From positions 66,501-130,500 of the forward strand of contig DATMFI010000004.1 in NCBI GenBank assembly GCA_035556215.1: a stretch of DNA of 64,000 bases, written 5' to 3'. Shown here one piece after another: positions 16,514 to 25,142 of the stretch; the first letter of the stretch is position 1; each line of letters starts with the position of its first letter. The position numbers and the translations under genes were made by a program. Source of the stretch: Palsa-892 sp035556215. Its GTDB lineage: Bacteria > Pseudomonadota > Alphaproteobacteria > Rhizobiales > Xanthobacteraceae. The notes beneath the pieces are model-generated. The model was not told where the DNA came from, did no database searches, and worked only from the letters and a program-made list of their open reading frames with translations.

Positions 16514-18148
16514 CTACTCCGCGGCACTCGGCAAGCGGTAATCGCGGAATTGCTCGCGGAGCGCCATTTTCAGGATCTTGCCGGTCGCGGTGTGCGGGAT
16601 TTCGGCGACAAAGATCACGTCGTCGGGCAGCCACCATTTGGCGACCTTGCCGCGCAGATAATCCAGCATGTCGCTCTTGGCGATCTTGCGATCTTTCTTG
16701 GGGACGACGATCAGGAGCGGCCGCTCGTCCCATTTGGGGTGCGGCACGCCGATCACCGCCGCTTCCGCCACATCAGGATGGCCGACAGCGATGTTCTCGA
16801 TATCGATCGAGGAAATCCACTCGCCGCCCGACTTGATGACGTCCTTCGCCCGGTCGGTGATCTTCATGTAGCCGAGCGGGTCGATGGTCGCGACATCGCC
16901 GGTGTCGAAATAGCCCTCATCGTCGAGGATCTTGCCGCCCTCGCCCTTGAAATAGGCACGGGCGACCGTGCCGCCGCGCACTTTCAGGCGGCCGAACGTC
17001 TTGCCGTCCCACGGCAGCTCGTTGTTGTCGTCATCGGTGATTTTCATCTCGACGCCGAACAGCGCGAAGCCCTGCTTCTCCTGCGTGTCGAGCCGCGCTT
17101 CGCGCTCGAAGGCCGCCGCTTCCGGCTTGAGGTGCCCGGCCGAGCCGACCGGGCTCATCTCGGTCATGCCCCAGGCGTGGCGGACGAGCACGCCGTATTT
17201 GTCCTGGAATTTTTCAATCGTCGAGCGCGGGCACGCCGAGCCGCCGATGAAGGCGAGCTTCAGCGACGGAAGTTTCAGATCGTGCTTTTCCATGTGCTCG
17301 AGCAGCGCGAACCACACCGTCGGCACGCCCGCGGTGGAAGTGACCTGGTATTTGTCGATCAACTCGTAAAGCGACGGGCCGTCGAGCCTCGCGCCGGGCA
17401 TGACGAGCGTCGCGCCGTTCATCGGCGCCGCGAAGGCGAGCGACCAGCTATTGGCGTGAAACAGCGGCACCACCGGCAGGATCGTGTCGCTCGACGAGAT
17501 GCCGAAGACATCCGGCATCGAAGTGGCGAAGGCTTGCAGCAAATTCGAGCGGTGCGAGTAGACGACACCCTTCGGATGGCCCGTCGTGCCGGAGGTGTAG
17601 CACATGCCGGCGGCGGCATTTTCGTCCACCTTCACCCAGGCGAAATCGCCGTCGGCTTCCGCGATCCAGTCCTCGTAAGCGACCGCATTCTTGAGCGAGG
17701 TCTTCGGCATATGCGCGGCGTCAGTCAGGATGACGTAGCGCTCGATGCTCGGAAGCTTGCTCGCGATCGCCTCCAGCATCGGCACAAAGGTAAGATCGGC
17801 CAGCATCATCCGGTCTTCGGCGTGATTGATGATGTAGGTGATCTGCTCGGGAAAGAGCCGCGGATTGACGGTGTGATAGACCGCGCCCGCGCCCATGATG
17901 CCGTACCAGCTTTCGAGATGGCGGGCGGTGTTCCAGGCCAGCGTGCCGATGCGCTCGCCAGGCTTGATGCCTTCCCGGCCCAGCCGCTGCGCGACCTTGA
18001 GGGCGCGCTTGCGAACCTCGGCATAGGTCGTTTCGACAATCGGCCCTTCGACCGAGCGGGTAATCACTTTATGGCGGCCGAACTGCGCCGCCGCATGGTC
18101 GATGACGCGGTTGCAGGTCAGCGGCCAATCCTGCATCAGGCCTTGCAC
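16514..18148 (-). CDS. Fatty-acyl-CoA ligase (AMP-forming, AlkK-like)
   Basis: Member of the ANL superfamily that activates a medium- or long-chain acid through an acyl-adenylate to its CoA thioester. It is 544 residues, the usual length. The phosphate loop YTSGTTGHPKGV is near residues 184-195, the adenine-binding WGMTEMSP near 330, and the hinge region YFDTGDVATIDPLGY with DRAKDVIKSGGEWIS near 435-465. The catalytic Lys of TGKILKM lies near the C-terminus. No signal peptide. The DUF1499 gene follows closely. Confidence 0.93.
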   Translation of the reverse strand: MQGLMQDWPLTCNRVIDHAAAQFGRHKVITRSVEGPIVETTYAEVRKRALKVAQRLGREGIKPGERIGTLAWNTARHLESWYGIMGAGAVYHTVNPRLFPEQITYIINHAEDRMMLADLTFVPMLEAIASKLPSIERYVILTDAAHMPKTSLKNAVAYEDWIAEADGDFAWVKVDENAAAGMCYTSGTTGHPKGVVYSHRSNLLQAFATSMPDVFGISSSDTILPVVPLFHANSWSLAFAAPMNGATLVMPGARLDGPSLYELIDKYQVTSTAGVPTVWFALLEHMEKHDLKLPSLKLAFIGGSACPRSTIEKFQDKYGVLVRHAWGMTEMSPVGSAGHLKPEAAAFEREARLDTQEKQGFALFGVEMKITDDDNNELPWDGKTFGRLKVRGGTVARAYFKGEGGKILDDEGYFDTGDVATIDPLGYMKITDRAKDVIKSGGEWISSIDIENIAVGHPDVAEAAVIGVPHPKWDERPLLIVVPKKDRKIAKSDMLDYLRGKVAKWWLPDDVIFVAEIPHTATGKILKMALREQFRDYRLPSAAE

Positions 18149-18290
18149 GAAAAACCTCCGGCTTCGCGTTCCTCGCGGCGCTGTTTCGCGCCTGTTTGTT
18201 GGCTATAAAATGAGCCGGTTTGCGTTTTCGCGCAACCTGCCGCGATTTGGCCTCGCTCGCCCGACACCGTGCCTGCGAATCCGGGGTACC

Positions 18291-19157
18291 ATGTTTTTAA
18301 CCAAGGCTGTCTGCTCCCTTCGCGCGTTCGCGCTCGCCGCCGGCCTTCTCGCCGGGCTGCCCGCGCACGCGAAGGAAATTCCGCTGCCGCCGCCGCGGCC
18401 GCCGGAAGCCGATCTGCCGCAGGAGCAGGCGAAGCCAAAAGGCCCGCAGCAGATCGCGGCCGATCCGGCGGCGATCGAAGCCGCCAGGCACGAATGCGAA
18501 GCCTTCTTCAAAGCCGATATTGCGGAAGCCGAATTCGTCGATGCCATTGCCTGGGACAATGGCTGCCTTGCGGCGGCGCCCGTGAGCGTCACCGCGATCA
18601 AGCTCGCCAACGGCAAACGCATTGAGCTCAAGCCCGCCGCCGTCTTGCGCTGCCCGATGGCCTATGCCGTCGCGAACTGGGTGCGCGATGCGCTGGCGCC
18701 GGCGGCGAAAAAACTCGGCAGCGAAATCGAGCGCATTGACGTTGCCGCCTCCTATGCCTGCCGGCCGCGCAACAATGTCCTGGGCGCGATCCTGAGCGAG
18801 CACGGCAAGGCCAATGCCCTCGATATCCGCTCGCTGCACTTCACCAATGGCGCGAGCTTCGTGATCGAAAAGGCGCAAGGCCGGCGCGAATTTCTGACCG
18901 AGATGCGAAAATCGGCCTGTGCGCGCTTCATGACCGTGCTCGGGCCCGGTTCCGACCGTGCCCATGAAAATCACCTGCATGTCGATCTGCAGGCCCGCCG
19001 CAACGACTACAAGATCTGCCAGTGGATATTGCCGCGCCCCGAGGGCGTCACTTCACCCCATGAAATGGCCGCGATCGTCGAAATCGAAGGCCGCGGCAAG
19101 GGTAAGGAAGTGCGCGGCACCGAGACACACGGTAAGAAACCGGCAAATAAACTGTGA
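18291..19157 (+). CDS. Exported extensin-like C-terminal domain protein
   Basis: Secreted protein of 288 residues. A signal peptide (LRAFALAAGLLAGLPAHA) is followed by a proline-rich linker (PLPPPRPPEADLP) and an extensin-like C-terminal domain with conserved cysteines and the HENHLHVDLQARR motif. SEHGKANALDIR fits the zinc-peptidase-like fold proposed for this family. Role in the envelope is not established. I take the ATG at 18291 because it gives the signal peptide; upstream frame to 18102 is not protein-like. The metallophosphoesterase gene follows after 13 nt. Confidence 0.85.
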   Translation: MFLTKAVCSLRAFALAAGLLAGLPAHAKEIPLPPPRPPEADLPQEQAKPKGPQQIAADPAAIEAARHECEAFFKADIAEAEFVDAIAWDNGCLAAAPVSVTAIKLANGKRIELKPAAVLRCPMAYAVANWVRDALAPAAKKLGSEIERIDVAASYACRPRNNVLGAILSEHGKANALDIRSLHFTNGASFVIEKAQGRREFLTEMRKSACARFMTVLGPGSDRAHENHLHVDLQARRNDYKICQWILPRPEGVTSPHEMAAIVEIEGRGKGKEVRGTETHGKKPANKL

Positions 19158-19170
19158 TGCTGTTGCAGCC

Positions 19171-20052
19171 ATGTTCATCACCCGCCGTCAATTTCTGACC
19201 GGCACCGCCGCGCTCGGCGGCACGACGGCCGCGACCGGCGCCTATGCCGGCATCGTCGAGCCTGCGTTCCTGCTCTCGGTCACCGAATACCGGCTGACGC
19301 CGCCCGGCTGGCCGCGCGATTTTCCGCTCAATATCGCGGTGATCGCCGATCCGCATGCGGCCGAGCCTTATATGGGCGCCCGGCGCATCGAGGAAATCGT
19401 TACGGCAACGAATGCCTTGAATGCCGATCTCGTGGTGCTGCTCGGCGACTTCGAGGGCAATCACCGCTTCGTCACGCGGCTCGTGCCGTCCGATACCTGG
19501 GCGCCGCTCTGGGCCCAGTGCAAGGCGCCGCTCGGCGTCTATTCGATCCTCGGCAATCACGACTGGTGGTTTCACCTCTCGCGCATCCGCCGCTCGATCG
19601 AAAAGGCCGGTATTCCGATTCTGGAGAACGACGGCGTCCGGCTCAGCCATCGCGGCCGCAAGTTCTGGCTGCTCGGGCTCGGCGACCAGATCGCCTACAT
19701 TCTCGGTCACCGGCAATTTCGCGGCGTTGACGACCTGCCGAAGACGCTTGCGACGATCACCGGCGACGATCCGGCCATTCTGCTCGCCCACGAGCCCGAC
19801 ATTTTTGTCAAAGTGCCGCGGCGCATCTCCTTGACGCTCGCCGGTCACACCCATGGCGGCCAGGTGCGGCTGTTCGGCTATTCGCCGATCGTGCCGAGCA
19901 ATTACGGCAACCGCTTCGCCTATGGCCACATCGTCGAGGATGGCCGTCACATGATCGTCTCGGGCGGCCTTGGCTGCTCGATGCTGCCGGTGCGCTTCGG
20001 CGTTCCGCCCGAGATCGTGCTGGTGCGGCTCGGCGATGCATCCGGCGCCTGA
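19171..20052 (+). CDS. Tat-exported metallophosphoesterase (YkuE/YaeI type)
   Basis: Calcineurin-like phosphoesterase of 293 residues. The N-terminus ITRRQFLTGTAALGG is a clear twin-arginine signal, so the folded metal enzyme is exported. Metal ligands are in IADPH (Asp60, His62), LGDFEGNH (Asp93), LGNHDWW (Asn129, His130) and AGHTHGGQ (about 222-229). Related enzymes hydrolyse UDP-diacylglucosamine-like or other phosphoesters; the substrate here is unknown. The start at 19171 is fixed by the Tat signal. Likely co-transcribed with the extensin-like gene. Confidence 0.9.
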   Translation: MFITRRQFLTGTAALGGTTAATGAYAGIVEPAFLLSVTEYRLTPPGWPRDFPLNIAVIADPHAAEPYMGARRIEEIVTATNALNADLVVLLGDFEGNHRFVTRLVPSDTWAPLWAQCKAPLGVYSILGNHDWWFHLSRIRRSIEKAGIPILENDGVRLSHRGRKFWLLGLGDQIAYILGHRQFRGVDDLPKTLATITGDDPAILLAHEPDIFVKVPRRISLTLAGHTHGGQVRLFGYSPIVPSNYGNRFAYGHIVEDGRHMIVSGGLGCSMLPVRFGVPPEIVLVRLGDASGA

Positions 20053-20237
20053 CGCCGGCTTGTATCGAAACGGCACGCTACGGCGCCTTTGCGCGCGGTC
20101 TTGGCTAACGATCTTGGCGAACGGCATTCAGCTTTTGGCAACCATGCAGCCGGAAAAGCGGAGAAGCTCGAAACCCGCCAAAGCAGCGTTAAGCATGTTC
20201 CGGCTAGCGTGAGGCCCGAACCAAACGGGAATTCGCC

Positions 20238-20429
20238 ATGCGCATCATCATGACGTCCCTCACGCAAACGCTGCGGCGCTTCGCGCGCAACGAGAGCGGC
20301 ACGACCGCCATCGAATACGCCCTGATCGCGGGCGGCATTTCAATCGTTATCGTGGCGGCCGTCTCCGGCATCGGCACGACGCTGAACAACACCTTCAATT
20401 CGGTGCAGGCCGGCTTCCCCTCTTCCTGA
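20238..20429 (+). CDS. Flp/Fap-type pilin
   Basis: Type IVb pilin subunit of 63 residues. The short charged leader (TLRRFARNESG) precedes the hallmark GTTAIEYALIAGGISIVIV segment with the conserved Glu/Tyr pair needed by the prepilin peptidase and assembly system. No tad/cpa genes lie in the window, so it is an orphan pilin here and must use an assembly system elsewhere. GGGAATTCGCC precedes the ATG weakly. The stop is followed by a strong hairpin. Confidence 0.93.
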   Translation: MRIIMTSLTQTLRRFARNESGTTAIEYALIAGGISIVIVAAVSGIGTTLNNTFNSVQAGFPSS

Positions 20430-20434
20430 AAAAG

Positions 20435-20464
20435 CAAAAAGGCGCGGGCTTTGTGCCCGCGCCT
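20435..20464. terminator. Rho-independent terminator between flp and the L,D-transpeptidase gene
   Basis: Stem AGGCGCGGGC (20440-20449) pairs with GCCCGCGCCT (20455-20464) around a TTTGT loop. On the minus strand it is followed by TTTTGCTTTTTC, an excellent terminator for the L,D-transpeptidase gene. On the plus strand it lies 10 nt after the pilin stop but has no T-run. Confidence 0.85.
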
Positions 20465-20490
20465 AGTCGCCCCCAAGATTGCCGGTCGTC

Positions 20491-21096
20491 TTAGATGACG
20501 ACCACAGTCGCGCCGACCGGCACCCTATTGTAAAGATCGATGACGTCCTCGTTCAGCATGCGGATGCAGCCGGACGAGATGGCCTGCCCGATATATTCCG
20601 GCTGATTGGTGCCGTGAATGCGGAACAGCGTGTCCTTGTTGCCCTGATAGAGATAGAGCGCGCGCGCCCCCATCGGGTTATGCGGGCCCGGGCCGACATG
20701 CTTGGGCAGTTCGGGCATGCGCTTGAGAATGTCGGCGGTCGGCACCCATTCCGGCCACTCGGTCTTGCGGCCGACCTTGGCGATGCCGCGCCAGCTCAAG
20801 CCTTCTTCGCCGACGGTCACGCCGTAGCGATAGGCTTTGCCTTTTTCCTGCACGAGATAGAGAAACTTGCGCTCGGTATCGACGACGACGGTGCCCGGCG
20901 CTTCCTTGCCTGAGTAATCGACGAGGTGGCGCAGCCAGCCTTCGCTCGGCTTGTGATTGAGATAAGGCGCGCTCGCGAGCAGCTTCTTGTCGCGCGGCTT
21001 GAGCGCTGCATCCGTCACCGGATCGAGCGTTTCGGAAATGCAGCCGGTCAGCGCGAACGCTGCGACAGCGATCAAAGCGAGCTTCTTCAAAAACAT
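20491..21096 (-). CDS. L,D-transpeptidase lipoprotein (YkuD domain)
   Basis: Peptidoglycan L,D-transpeptidase of 201 residues. A lipoprotein signal with lipobox LTGC puts the acylated Cys at residue 19. The YkuD catalytic motif is complete: HGTNQPE (His161) and SSGCIRM with nucleophile Cys177. It would form 3-3 crosslinks or attach proteins to murein. The ATG at 21096 is chosen because it begins the signal peptide; the longer frame to 21252 has no signal-like N-terminus. A strong terminator follows. Confidence 0.92.
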   Translation of the reverse strand: MFLKKLALIAVAAFALTGCISETLDPVTDAALKPRDKKLLASAPYLNHKPSEGWLRHLVDYSGKEAPGTVVVDTERKFLYLVQEKGKAYRYGVTVGEEGLSWRGIAKVGRKTEWPEWVPTADILKRMPELPKHVGPGPHNPMGARALYLYQGNKDTLFRIHGTNQPEYIGQAISSGCIRMLNEDVIDLYNRVPVGATVVVI

Positions 21097-21418
21097 GTCT
21101 TCGAAATCCCTGTCGGTCCAGCCCCTGGAGCCCAGTGGATGCGTTTGGATACCGGGCCCGGATTGCATTGGGAAGTCACGAAACGGCCCGCGCTTCGCAT
21201 TGCCAAAACCTGTTGCATAAATATCGCAGGGCGCATTCGCCAAATGGCGCAAATTTCGCCCGCATTAACGCGCGCGTTAGCGCTTGAAACAGTCTGCAAT
21301 ATTAAATTCCCGACAGCTTCGCGTTTGGCCACAAATGGCCGTGATTGCTGCCTAAATCCGCCGCACACGGAGACCACGTGAAGGGCTGCAAGCCACTCCA
21401 TAACCCAAGGGACGAGTT
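21097..21418. other. Non-coding interval between divergent genes
   Basis: About 320 nt without a credible gene, between the divergent L,D-transpeptidase gene and the small 63-residue gene. It is AT-richer than its surroundings, as expected for promoters. The only clear structure is the perfect 14-bp palindrome TAACGCGCGCGTTA at 21266-21279, which could be an operator. Confidence 0.5.
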
Positions 21419-21610
21419 ATGTCGGAAATGAAAGAGGCCCCGAGCACCGAAGCGGCAGAACGCGGCGCAGATCTCGGCGACCAGTATCGCAAGATCGGAA
21501 TCCCGGCGGTGGCCGCCACGCTGCCTTACGCCGGCGAGCAGAAAAATACCAACTACGCACCCCCCAAGAAGGTACTGACGATTCGCGACCTCGAATGGCT
21601 GGCCGGCTAA
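21419..21610 (+). CDS. Small conserved-type hypothetical protein (63 residues)
   Basis: A 63-residue soluble, acidic-then-basic protein (MSEMKEAPSTEAAERGADL ... TIRDLEWLAG). AGGGACG lies nine bases before the ATG and a good hairpin terminator follows at 21663-21689, so it looks like a real monocistronic gene. No domain recognised. The gene precedes corA but is separated by the terminator. Confidence 0.7.
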   Translation: MSEMKEAPSTEAAERGADLGDQYRKIGIPAVAATLPYAGEQKNTNYAPPKKVLTIRDLEWLAG

Positions 21611-21662
21611 GCCGCGCCGCGCGCCTCCCGGCGCTCCTTATCCATAGACGGTCATCCTAGAG

Positions 21663-21698
21663 CCACGGCGTTCCGATAGGACGCCGTGGACTGCTTTT
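21663..21698 (+). terminator. Rho-independent terminator
   Basis: Stem CCACGGCGT (21663-21671) pairs with ACGCCGTGG (21681-21689), then ACTGCTTTT. It ends the 63-residue gene transcript before corA. Confidence 0.7.
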
Positions 21699-21738
21699 CA
21701 GCAACGGGATAGGAAAGCATCGGCTCCGGGGAAAGCGC

Positions 21739-22713
21739 ATGCTCTATGCCTACACGCTGAACGGCACGACGTTAGAGCGCAACGCCGTCGAAAACGGCGC
21801 GATCCCCGCGAACGCCGTTTGGGTCGACATGATCACGCCGACCAACGAGGAAGAGCGCGCCGTTGAAGCGCATTGCGGCATCGAAGTGCCGACGCGCGAG
21901 GAGATGGCCGAGATCGAGCCGACCAGCCGGCTCTATTCCGAAAACGGCGCGCGCTACATGACCGCTTCGCTCATTTACGACGCCGAAACCGATCACCCGA
22001 AGCTCACCGTCGTCACATTCATTCTCGCGCAAAACCGGCTCATCACCGTGCGCTATGACGAGCCGCGGCCGTTCGCGCGCGTCGCGCTCAAGCTCGCGCG
22101 CAACTGCCCGATGGGCATCACCGGCGAAGCGGTGCTGATCGAATTACTCGACGCCATTGTCGATCGCGCCGCCGACGTGCTGGAGCGGGTCGGCGCCGAG
22201 GTCGATGCCGTCTCGCGCACGATCTTCGAGGGCCGCGCGACGCGCAACTCGTCGAGCCAGCGCTATCAGGTCAGCCTGCGCGAAGTCGGGCGCAAGGCCG
22301 ACCTCACCTCGAAGATGCGGGAATGTCTCGGCTCGATCGGGCGCCTCGTCCTGTTCTTCATCAACGACGCGCAGAATACGCGGCTTCCCAAGGATCAATA
22401 TTCGCAGATCCGCGGCATGTCGCGCGACGTGACGTCCCTCACCGACTACGCCGCCTTTCTCATCAATAAGCTACAGTTCCTGTTGGACGCCATCGTCGGC
22501 ATGGTGAGCCTCGAGCAGAATAACGTCATCAAGATCTTCTCGGTCGTCTCGGTCGCCTTGATGCCGCCGACGCTGATCGCCTCGATCTACGGCATGAACT
22601 TCAAGCACATGCCCGAACTCGACTGGCCGCTCGGCTATCCGCTCGCGATCTTGCTGATGATCGCGGCGGCCGTTGCGCCGTATATCTTCTTCAAGTGGAA
22701 GCGCTGGCTCTAG
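21739..22713 (+). CDS. corA: CorA-family magnesium/cobalt transporter
   Basis: Divalent-cation channel of the CorA family, 324 residues. A long cytoplasmic alpha/beta and helical funnel domain is followed by two C-terminal membrane helices. The selectivity motif GMNF follows the first helix (IASIYGMNFKHMPELDW, near residue 276), and the protein ends with the basic KWKRWL tail. Expected to form a homopentamer in the inner membrane. It is a single-gene unit; the convergent pdxH ends 3 nt away. Confidence 0.95.
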   Translation: MLYAYTLNGTTLERNAVENGAIPANAVWVDMITPTNEEERAVEAHCGIEVPTREEMAEIEPTSRLYSENGARYMTASLIYDAETDHPKLTVVTFILAQNRLITVRYDEPRPFARVALKLARNCPMGITGEAVLIELLDAIVDRAADVLERVGAEVDAVSRTIFEGRATRNSSSQRYQVSLREVGRKADLTSKMRECLGSIGRLVLFFINDAQNTRLPKDQYSQIRGMSRDVTSLTDYAAFLINKLQFLLDAIVGMVSLEQNNVIKIFSVVSVALMPPTLIASIYGMNFKHMPELDWPLGYPLAILLMIAAAVAPYIFFKWKRWL

Positions 22714-22716
22714 CGC

Positions 22717-23361
22717 TCACGGATAGAGCTTCTCGGTCTTCCATTTCTCGCCGGGCTTGCCGCGCAAAAACACCAGGCGGTCATGCAGGCGGAAGGGCTG
22801 ATCCATCCAGAACTCGATCTGCATCGGAATGATGCGATAGCCGCACCAATGCGCGGGACGCGGCACGGTGCCGGGGTATTCCTTTTCATAACGGGCGATG
22901 GCCGCTTCCAGCGTCTTGCGGTCGTCGAGCGGGCGCGACTGGAGGCTCGCCCAGGCGCCGATCTGCGAGCCGCGCGGGCGGGTCGCGTAATAGGCGTCGC
23001 TTTCGGCCGCGGAAACCTTCTCGACCGGCCCCCGTATACGAATTTGGCGATTTAAAGATTTCCAGTGGAAAACCATCGCCGCCTTCAAATTGCCCTCTAG
23101 CTCCTGTCCCTTGGTGCTCTCGGTGTTGGTGAAGAAGACAAAGCCTCGCTCGTCGAACTTCTTCATCAGAACCATGCGGACGTCCGGCAGCCCGCCGGCA
23201 TCCACCGTCGCAAGCGCGCAGGCATCGGGATCCCTCGGTTCCTTCGCGGCAGCCTCCTTCAACCAGGAGGAAAACAACGCGATGGGGTCGCCGGCGTCGG
23301 GAAAGTCACTGATCTTTAACCCAGCCGGGTGTTCCATCGTTGGGTGGTTTTTTTGCGTCAT
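22717..23361 (-). CDS. pdxH: Pyridoxamine/pyridoxine 5'-phosphate oxidase
   Basis: FMN enzyme that makes pyridoxal 5'-phosphate in vitamin B6 synthesis and salvage. The protein has the split-barrel flavin fold with LATVDAGGLPDVRMVLMKKFDERGF, VFFTNTESTKGQEL and FHWKSLNRQIRIRG (FMN contacts), RPRGSQIGAWASLQS, and a C-terminal DRLVFLRG block. I chose the ATG at 23361; a TTG at 23373 adds four residues and an ATG near 23334 is also possible. The 23361 start codon shares the CATG tetramer with the first ATG of the divergent gene. Confidence 0.93.
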   Translation of the reverse strand: MTQKNHPTMEHPAGLKISDFPDAGDPIALFSSWLKEAAAKEPRDPDACALATVDAGGLPDVRMVLMKKFDERGFVFFTNTESTKGQELEGNLKAAMVFHWKSLNRQIRIRGPVEKVSAAESDAYYATRPRGSQIGAWASLQSRPLDDRKTLEAAIARYEKEYPGTVPRPAHWCGYRIIPMQIEFWMDQPFRLHDRLVFLRGKPGEKWKTEKLYP

Positions 23362-23896
23362 GTCGGGGACCAATCTGGTGCTTCAAGAAACAGTTCGTTC
23401 TAACCGCCATTCCTATCACGGATCGCGCCCCTGTGGATTGATCGCGCTCAGCTTTGCGGCGATCGTCCTCGGCGGCGCGCTCGGCGGTTGCAGCGCCTCG
23501 CTCCCCTCGATGTTCGGCGATAGCGGCAAGTCCACCCAGGTCGCGCGCTCCGAGAACGTGAAGCCGGAGCCGAACGTCACCGGCTCGCTGTCGCTCGCGA
23601 ACGGCGCCAAGTCCACGATGTCGCCGCTCGACTGGAACATCGCGAAATCCGCGCTGCGCGAGACGCTCGGCCGCGCCGAGGCCGGCGCCAGCCAGCCGTG
23701 GGAAAACCCGACCTCCGGCGCGCGCGGCACCGTCACCCCGGTCGCCTCGATCTACGAGAAGAACGGCTTTGCCTGCCGCAACTTCATCGTCAGCCATGTC
23801 CGCGAGAGCAAGGAAAGCTGGTTCGAAGGCACCGCCTGCCGCGTCCACCGCGGCCAGTGGGATGTGACCAACACCCGCCCGCTCGAAAAGTCCTGA
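23360..23896 (+). CDS. Surface-antigen-like lipoprotein (RT0821/Lpp0805-type)
   Basis: Probable lipoprotein. A hydrophobic stretch (IALSFAAIVLGGALGGC) ends in a lipobox GGC near residue 44. The C-terminal half has the surface-antigen pattern W..P.SG..G.VTP, GFACRNF and GTACRVHRGQWDV with conserved cysteines. Function unknown. The start is uncertain: the ATG at 23360 overlaps the pdxH start in a palindromic CATG, while GTG at 23378 gives a signal peptide of more usual length. Probable ATG or GTG start within 20 nt, product about 172-178 residues. Confidence 0.75.
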   Translation: MSGTNLVLQETVRSNRHSYHGSRPCGLIALSFAAIVLGGALGGCSASLPSMFGDSGKSTQVARSENVKPEPNVTGSLSLANGAKSTMSPLDWNIAKSALRETLGRAEAGASQPWENPTSGARGTVTPVASIYEKNGFACRNFIVSHVRESKESWFEGTACRVHRGQWDVTNTRPLEKS

Positions 23897-23942
23897 TCCC
23901 TTCTTTATTGCATCCGCGCTAGACTCTCCCCACATAAGGCGG

Positions 23943-23958
23943 CCGGGCGGCCGCCCGG
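23943..23958. promoter_or_regulatory. GC-rich palindrome abutting the dnaJ-like gene RBS
   Basis: The 16-bp perfect palindrome CCGGGCGGCCGCCCGG lies two bases before the GGAGG ribosome-binding site (23961-23965) of the next gene. It could fold in the leader RNA and affect ribosome access, or be a terminator core for the upstream gene. No T-run follows that would favour termination. Confidence 0.35.
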
Positions 23959-23971
23959 TTGGAGGTTCTTT

Positions 23972-24952
23972 TTGGCTCGCGATCCATATGATGTGCTTGG
24001 CGTGCCGCGCAAAGCGGCCGAAGCCGATATCAAGAAGGCGTATCGGCGCCTCGCCAAGAAATACCATCCCGACACCAACAAGGATCCGAAGAGCAAGGAG
24101 CGTTTCGCCGAGGCGAACGCGGCCTACGAGATCATTGGCGACAGCAAGAAGCGCGCGCAATTCGACCGCGGCGAGATCGACGCCGAGGGCAAGCCGAAAT
24201 TCCAGGGCTTTCCCGGCGGCGGCTTTGCCGGCGGCGGTTATGGCGCAGGCCCCCGGCCTGGCGGCGGCTTCGGCGGGCAGCCCGGCGGCGAGACGATCTT
24301 CGAGAGCTTCAGCTATGGCCCGGAAGGCTTTCACCGCAGCGGCGGACGCTCGGGCGGCGGGCGCTCGCGCGGCGGCTTCGAAGATATCCTGAGCCAGATG
24401 TTCGGCGGCGGTGGCGGCGGCGGCTTCGGTGGATTTTCCGCCGAGACGGAAGCGCCGGTGCGCGGCTCCGATATCGGTCTCACGCTTTCGATTACGCTTC
24501 CGGAAGCCGCGCTCGGCGCGAAGAAGCGCGTCAAGCTGCCGACGGGCAAGGATGTCGAAGTGACGATCCCGGCCGGCATCACCGACGGCCAGCAGGTGCG
24601 GCTGCGCGGGCAAGGTCTCGCGGCGGGCGGCATGCCTGGCGATGCGATCGTGACAATTCATGTGCTGCCGCATAGCGACCTCAAGCCCGAGGGCTCGGAC
24701 CTGCGCGCCGACATCTTCATTCCGCTCGAGGACGCGGTGCTCGGCGGCACGGCGCGCGTGCCGACGCTTTCGGGCGCGGTGGATTTGAAAATTCCGCCGC
24801 AGACTTCCGGCGGGCGCACGTTCCGTCTCAAGGGCAAGGGCCTCCCGAAGAAGGAAGGCGGGCATGGCGATTTGCTCGCGACGATCAACATTCGCTTGGG
24901 CGATCCCGATCCCGAACTCAACGCGCTGATGCAAAAACGCCGCGCGAAATAA
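23972..24952 (+). CDS. DnaJ-domain cochaperone (class II, CbpA-like)
   Basis: Hsp70 cochaperone of 326 residues. The N-terminal J-domain has the essential HPD tripeptide (residues 32-34). A long Gly-rich linker (about 75-150) follows, and the C-terminal substrate-binding beta domains follow without a zinc-finger domain, so it is class II (CbpA/DjlA-independent type) rather than DnaJ. The start is TTG (MARDPYDVLG), set by a strong GGAGG seven bases upstream. Nothing suggests which DnaK partner is used. Confidence 0.93.
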   Translation: MARDPYDVLGVPRKAAEADIKKAYRRLAKKYHPDTNKDPKSKERFAEANAAYEIIGDSKKRAQFDRGEIDAEGKPKFQGFPGGGFAGGGYGAGPRPGGGFGGQPGGETIFESFSYGPEGFHRSGGRSGGGRSRGGFEDILSQMFGGGGGGGFGGFSAETEAPVRGSDIGLTLSITLPEAALGAKKRVKLPTGKDVEVTIPAGITDGQQVRLRGQGLAAGGMPGDAIVTIHVLPHSDLKPEGSDLRADIFIPLEDAVLGGTARVPTLSGAVDLKIPPQTSGGRTFRLKGKGLPKKEGGHGDLLATINIRLGDPDPELNALMQKRRAK

Positions 24953-25142
24953 GCCAGCCGCTCGCGAGCCGCGCGAGGGTTTTCCCGCCGGATCATCTTC
25001 GGCTTTCTCGTCATGGTTCAGCTTTTTCCTCAGGGCGAGGCTGTAGTTGGGTTTTGCGGACATGCGTCGTCGTTCTCGCGATCGCTTTTCAGCGCCGAGG
25101 CATCGTCAGGTCACCACTCTCTCATTGAAAATCATGAGGGCG

